41,672 nucleotides of DNA. Source: a bacterium (GTDB lineage: Bacteria > Patescibacteriota > Minisyncoccia > Phycocordibacterales > SBAW01). Location of the stretch: NCBI GenBank assembly GCA_021839985.1, contig JAKBZO010000004.1, positions 1 through 41,672 of the forward strand, given 5' to 3'. The notes under the pieces were generated by a model. It was given only the letters and a program-made list of their open reading frames with translations. It made no database searches and was not told where the DNA came from. Within the stretch, counting starts at the first letter, position 1. Each line of letters begins with the position of its first letter. Positions 37,477-41,672 of this stretch are shown here, piece by piece. The translations under genes were made by a program, and so were the position numbers.

Positions 37477-37515
37477 TACGGTGCGGTGAGGCCGCTTCGC
37501 CTGCGCCGCACCGTA
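37477..37515. repeat. Inverted repeat TACGGTGCGG...CCGCACCGTA
   Basis: Perfect 10-bp arms. Confidence 0.8.
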
Positions 37516-37573
37516 GCTTCAGCGAAGGCACGCCCAGCATTTCATCGATCTCCAGTGGGTTAAGGGCTTACGC

Positions 37574-39748
37574 TCATTCGAAGTGGAAAGAGGCGGCGCG
37601 CCGCGAGAGCGCGAGGGCAAGCGCGGGCGATGACGAGAGCGACTCGTCCTTCTTTATGATGGCGATCGCCTCGCGGCGCGCCGCCTCGACCAGCTTGAGA
37701 TTTTCGAGCGCTTCCATGCCGATATCGGAGATGCCCCATTGGCGTCCGCCGCGCAGTTCACCCGCGCCGCGCTCGCGCAGGTCGAGTTCGGCGAGTTCAA
37801 AGCCGTTCTTCGCGGTCGTGAGCGCTTTGAGTCGCGCGCGCGTTCGCTCGCCGCGGCTCTCCGCCACCACGAAGCAATACGCTTGGTGCGAGCTTCGCAC
37901 GATGCGCCCGCGCAGTTGATGCAGCTGTGCGAGGCCGAAGCGCTCCGCGCCCTCGATCATCATGACGGTCGCGTTCGGTACGTTCACGCCGACCTCCACC
38001 ACCGACGTGGCGACGAGTATGTCGATCTCATGCTCCGCAAATCGCTTCATGACCGCATCTTTTTCGGTAGGCGTCATCTTGCTGTGCACGATATCGATCC
38101 GAAACTCCGGGAAGACATCTTTCTTGAGCCGCTTCGCCTCTTCCTTCACTGACTTCGCCTGGATCGCGAACGCCTTTTCAGGATCGGGTTCATCGATGCG
38201 CGGACAGATGACGTATGCTTGGCGGCCAGCCTGCAGCTCCTGCCGCATGCGCGCGTACGCCGCTTCACGCTTCTTCGGCTCGACGACCTCCGTGATGATC
38301 GGCTTGCGCCCGCGCGGCATCTCATCAAGGACCGTGAGATCGAGATCGCCGTATACCGTGAGCGCAAGTGTGCGCGGGATCGGCGTCGCGGTCATCGAAA
38401 GCAAGTGGGGAAGGCGAGTCTCTTTGCGCGCCAGCATGCGGCGCTGGGCGGTCCCGAAGCGATGTTGTTCGTCGATGATGACGAGTGCGAGATGTTTGAA
38501 TTGCACGCTCTCTTGAATGAGCGCGTGCGTGCCGATCACGATGCCGATCTCGCCGTTTGCGACCCACTTCAGGAGCTGGGCGCGGGAAATTTTTGTCGCT
38601 TTGTCGCGTGCGATCTTGGACGGAAATCTGTAGCAACCACTGCCAGTGATGAGCCCGATCGGCATCGGATGATCGCTAAAGAGATGAATGAATGATTCAA
38701 AATGCTGCTTGGCGAGGATCTCGGTCGGCGCCATGTAAGCGACTTGCAAGGCCCCGCTCCTTTGTCCCTCAGGCCGCTGCGACACGATGGCAAATGCAGC
38801 ACTTGCCGCGACCGCGGTCTTGCCGGATCCTACATCGCCCTCAAGCAGCCGCGACATGGGAGCGCCTTTCTTGAAGTCGCTCAGAATAGTGTCGATCGCG
38901 CGGCCCTGAGCGCTCGTCAGCGGGAAATCGAACGTGCCAATGAAATCGCCGACATCTTCGCGCGGCGTATCGATGGCAAAACTTTTTTCGCGCGCCTCGA
39001 GCGCGCGCGTACGCTGGCGCTCAAGCTGAATGAAAAATACTTCTTCGAATGCGAAGCGTTTGCGTGCGGCGAGTGCATCTTTGTGGGAGTGCGGCGTATG
39101 CGCATAGATGAGTGCGTCGTGAATGTTCGGCAGATGATAGGTGCTGAGAATATGTGCGGGAATCGGATCTTCGATGCTGGAGAGCGTGTCAGGTGCCAAC
39201 AGTTTCGCGATCGCGTGCCGCATCCACAGCGACGTGACGCCTGCCGATTCGGGGTACACAGCAAAAAGCTGCTGCCCGAGGAGATCAGACTTCCGCAAGC
39301 TTGCGGAGGTCTGATCTCCCCCAAACAATCCGTCCTCGATGTTTGCCGCGCGCTCAAGCTGCGGGTTGGCGAGGTAGAGTTTGCCTTCGCTTCCGGTGAC
39401 TTTGCCGGTCGCCTTCACCCGCGTGCCGTCTTGCCACATCTTCGCGATGTATGGCTGGTTGAACCACATGCACTTAACGCGGCCGGTTTGGTCGCGCACG
39501 TATCCTTCGGAGACCGGCACGCGCCGCTTCCATGATTTCTTCGTCTCCAACTTCTCAAGCGTGCCGATGATGGTCGCGTCCATGCCAAGGGAGAGCGCCG
39601 AGACGCTCGTCTCCGAGCCGCCTTCGTCATAGCGCGTGGGGAAGTGCCACAGCAGATCGCGCACGGTCGCGATGCCGAGTTTTTTGAGCGCGGCCTTCTG
39701 CTGCGCCGTGAGGCGGAAGAGATCGGTGATCGACGTATGAGCATCCAT
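37574..39748 (-). CDS. recG: ATP-dependent DNA helicase RecG
   Basis: LLEGDVGSGKTAVA, MAPTEILAKQHF, IDEQHRFG, MTATPIPRTLALT, QLRGRIVRS; start taken at MDAHTSITDLF. Confidence 0.94.
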   Translation of the reverse strand: MDAHTSITDLFRLTAQQKAALKKLGIATVRDLLWHFPTRYDEGGSETSVSALSLGMDATIIGTLEKLETKKSWKRRVPVSEGYVRDQTGRVKCMWFNQPYIAKMWQDGTRVKATGKVTGSEGKLYLANPQLERAANIEDGLFGGDQTSASLRKSDLLGQQLFAVYPESAGVTSLWMRHAIAKLLAPDTLSSIEDPIPAHILSTYHLPNIHDALIYAHTPHSHKDALAARKRFAFEEVFFIQLERQRTRALEAREKSFAIDTPREDVGDFIGTFDFPLTSAQGRAIDTILSDFKKGAPMSRLLEGDVGSGKTAVAASAAFAIVSQRPEGQRSGALQVAYMAPTEILAKQHFESFIHLFSDHPMPIGLITGSGCYRFPSKIARDKATKISRAQLLKWVANGEIGIVIGTHALIQESVQFKHLALVIIDEQHRFGTAQRRMLARKETRLPHLLSMTATPIPRTLALTVYGDLDLTVLDEMPRGRKPIITEVVEPKKREAAYARMRQELQAGRQAYVICPRIDEPDPEKAFAIQAKSVKEEAKRLKKDVFPEFRIDIVHSKMTPTEKDAVMKRFAEHEIDILVATSVVEVGVNVPNATVMMIEGAERFGLAQLHQLRGRIVRSSHQAYCFVVAESRGERTRARLKALTTAKNGFELAELDLRERGAGELRGGRQWGISDIGMEALENLKLVEAARREAIAIIKKDESLSSSPALALALSRRAASFHFE
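39280..39319. repeat. 40-bp palindrome inside recG, in frame
   Basis: GGAGATCAGACTTCCGCAAG|CTTGCGGAGGTCTGATCTCC; one mismatched pair, no spacer; encodes GDQTSASLRKSDLL on the recG strand. Confidence 0.93.
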
Positions 39749-39754
39749 CCTCCA

Positions 39755-39764
39755 ATGATATACT
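39755..39764. promoter_or_regulatory. Overlapping divergent -10 elements of recG (-) and malic enzyme (+)
   Basis: + strand TGaTATACT (39756-39764) ends 7 nt before ATG 39772; minus strand TATCAT (39755-39760) ends 6 nt before ATG 39748. Confidence 0.6.
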
Positions 39765-39771
39765 GGTGCGT

Positions 39772-40932
39772 ATGACAACAAAAGGCACAAAAAAAGTATC
39801 GAATATCGGCAAGGAATCGCTCGCGCTCCACAAAAAATTGAAAGGCAAGATCCGCATCGCGCCCGCGATGAAGGTGAAGGATCGCGCAGCGCTCTCGCTC
39901 GTGTACACGCCGGGTGTGGCTGCGGTGTCGACCTTTGTCGCACAGCATCCGGAGCGAGCGCGCGAGTATACGATCAAGAACAACATGGTCGCGGTCATCT
40001 CTGACGGCTCTGCAGTGCTCGGGCTTGGCAACATCGGTCCCTATGGCGCGCTGCCGGTCATGGAGGGGAAGGCCGTGCTCTTTAAAGAACTCGGCGGCGT
40101 GGATGCTTTTCCGATCGTCTTGAGTACGCAGGACACTGATGCGATCGTGGAGACCGTGTGCGCGATCGCGCCGGTGTTCGGCGGTATCAATCTCGAAGAT
40201 TTTTCCGCGCCGCGCTGTTTTGAAATAGAGGAACGTCTCAAGGAGCGCCTCGATATTCCGGTGATGCATGACGATCAGCATGGCACGGCGATCGTGGTCG
40301 TCGCAGCGCTCATGAATGCAGCGAAAGTGGTGAAGAAAAAGTTCGCATCGCTTAAGGTGGTGGTATCTGGCGCCGGTGCCGCAGGCACGGCGATCACGAA
40401 ACTCCTCTTGCTCGCTGGCGTTCGCGATGTGATCGTGCTCGACACGAAGGGTACTATCGTCGCAAGCCGCAGTGATCTGACGCCGCACAAAAAAGAATTG
40501 GCGAAGATCACGAATCCGCGCAAGGTCGCAGGCGATCTCTCCGCGGCACTTAAGGGCGCCGATGCCATCATTGGCGTTTCCGGCCCAGGACTCATGGACG
40601 CGTCGCAGGTAAAGCTCATGGCGGGGGACGCGATCGTCTTCGCGATGGCGAATCCGACGCCGGAGATCATGCCCGAGGAAGCGAAGCGTGGAGGTGCTGC
40701 GGTCATTGCGACCGGCCGCTCTGATTTCCCGAATCAGGTCAACAACGCTCTCGTATTCCCGGGCGTCTTCCGCGGCGCGCTTGATCACAAGGTACGGAAG
40801 ATAACCGACGCAATGAAACTGAAGGCGGCGAAGAATCTCGCAGCGCTCGTGAAGCGCCCGACGGCTGAAAAAATAATCCCAAGTCCGTTCGACAGATCTG
40901 TCGTGCCGGCGGTGGCGAAGGCGATCAAGTAG
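39772..40932 (+). CDS. NAD(P)-dependent malic enzyme (short form)
   Basis: VYTPGVAAVS, SDGSAVLGLGNIGPYGALPVMEGKAVLFKELGGVDAFPI, DDQHGTAIV, ANPTPEI. Confidence 0.94.
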   Translation: MTTKGTKKVSNIGKESLALHKKLKGKIRIAPAMKVKDRAALSLVYTPGVAAVSTFVAQHPERAREYTIKNNMVAVISDGSAVLGLGNIGPYGALPVMEGKAVLFKELGGVDAFPIVLSTQDTDAIVETVCAIAPVFGGINLEDFSAPRCFEIEERLKERLDIPVMHDDQHGTAIVVVAALMNAAKVVKKKFASLKVVVSGAGAAGTAITKLLLLAGVRDVIVLDTKGTIVASRSDLTPHKKELAKITNPRKVAGDLSAALKGADAIIGVSGPGLMDASQVKLMAGDAIVFAMANPTPEIMPEEAKRGGAAVIATGRSDFPNQVNNALVFPGVFRGALDHKVRKITDAMKLKAAKNLAALVKRPTAEKIIPSPFDRSVVPAVAKAIK

Positions 40933-40940
40933 GAGAGAAG

Positions 40941-41053
40941 GGTTTAGTTGTTAGCCAATAGCCCTTAGTACAAATCAGAACCAAAAAGTGCGCGGCGTTG
41001 CCGCGCACTTTTTGGTCGGTTGTCCCTAGTGGCTAAACCCTCGTGGCTAGTGC
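40941..41053. repeat. Heptad-grid element: GGTTTAG TTGTTAG CCAATAG CCCTTAG (40941-40968) and CTAGTGG CTAAACC CTCGTGG CTAGTGC (41026-41053) around a terminator
   Basis: Read directly; right arm supplies the stop codon (41047-41049) of the minus-strand gene. Confidence 0.85.
40980..41016. terminator. Bidirectional terminator
   Basis: ACCAAAAAGTGCGCGGC GTT GCCGCGCACTTTTTGGT, perfect 17-bp stem. Confidence 0.9.
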
Positions 41054-41451
41054 TGCCTCCTCGCGAACAGCGACAACACGAATATCATAATGAATACGAT
41101 GAAGCCATACACGCAGGAGGGGAGAATGAGCGCGTAGGACTGGCCCGACGCGAGCCAGGTCATGACATCGCCGTATATGAAACTTCCGGAGAAGATCACG
41201 CCGGTCAATGAGACGACAGGGATCCCGTAGCGGCAGGTAGGGAAGCGGAGCGTGAGCGCTATGATCGATTGGATCGTGAGGATCACGAACAGCGCGAGGC
41301 CATACCAGCATGCTGGATGACCGAGGAAGAATGGGCACGGCTCATTGAGCGCGCAGTTGCCCGTGAGTAATTTAAAGAAACTGAGATATCCTGCGAATAA
41401 GGTGCCCGCGATCGACAGACCGAGAATGATCTTGGTATATGCCTGGTTCAT
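41047..41451 (-). CDS. Small multi-TM protein, possibly VKOR/DsbB-like disulfide-forming
   Basis: About 4 TMs with periplasm-type Cys pattern TGNCALNEPCPFFLGHPACWYG; TATACT ends 7 nt before ATG 41451. Confidence 0.45.
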   Translation of the reverse strand: MNQAYTKIILGLSIAGTLFAGYLSFFKLLTGNCALNEPCPFFLGHPACWYGLALFVILTIQSIIALTLRFPTCRYGIPVVSLTGVIFSGSFIYGDVMTWLASGQSYALILPSCVYGFIVFIMIFVLSLFARRQH

Positions 41452-41672
41452 ACGAAATAGTATAGCGTATGAGGGAGTGTTGGCGAGAGTTGGGGGCGCA
41501 AGGCAGCAGAAAGGAGATAATCTATGCTTTCGTCTTCGCTGCAGTAAATGAACTACCTCGCAGCAAGCTGACGAGGTATCAAAACAACACCAGCTGGTCG
41601 GTGTGGAGTGTGGCGTATTCCTTTTCCCTGCCTTGTGATTTAACGTATGCAAGCACGGCTTGTTCAGAGTTA

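Noticed and set aside
39415-40788. 457-aa minus-strand ORF overlapping malic enzyme and recG
   Set aside because: Antisense shadow ORF; both sense genes are clearly conserved

Overview
The window looks like a Patescibacteria/CPR (Parcubacteria-type) chromosome segment. This rests on gene content and the missing rpmD (uL30); no search was run. From left to right it contains: an S10/spc ribosomal-protein operon (rplB 3' end to secY); gmk, a HicBA-like pair, adk, map, a VirD4/TraG-like ATPase and ndk; a beta-CASP metallo-hydrolase and a LOG-like protein; infC-rpmI-rplT (minus strand); a thermonuclease, DoxX and PAP2 proteins; tmRNA with smpB; ftsH; mscL; tRNA-Ile(UAU); a sensor kinase with a receiver protein; a 1481-aa dockerin-terminated surface protein, a membrane-anchored cohesin-like protein and a second receiver protein; recG; malic enzyme; and a small VKOR/DsbB-like membrane protein. 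The most interesting signals are: (1) an adjacent dockerin/cohesin surface pair inside a two-component gene block; (2) a dispersed intergenic element on a 7-nt grid, (NNNNTAG)n - spacer - (CTANNNN)n, at ribosomal, secY, ssrA and maeB loci; (3) a second intergenic palindrome family with conserved GCTCACT/CTCGC boxes and changing complementary arms; (4) two unassigned structured-RNA candidates, each with a promoter and terminator; (5) a recurrent leaderless promoter layout (-10 box 6-8 nt before ATG), contrasting with a few hypothetical genes that carry strong Shine-Dalgarno sites; (6) two divergent members of an apparent protein family, one interrupting the spc operon; (7) a 40-bp palindrome inserted in frame in recG; (8) tRNA-Ile with a UAU anticodon.
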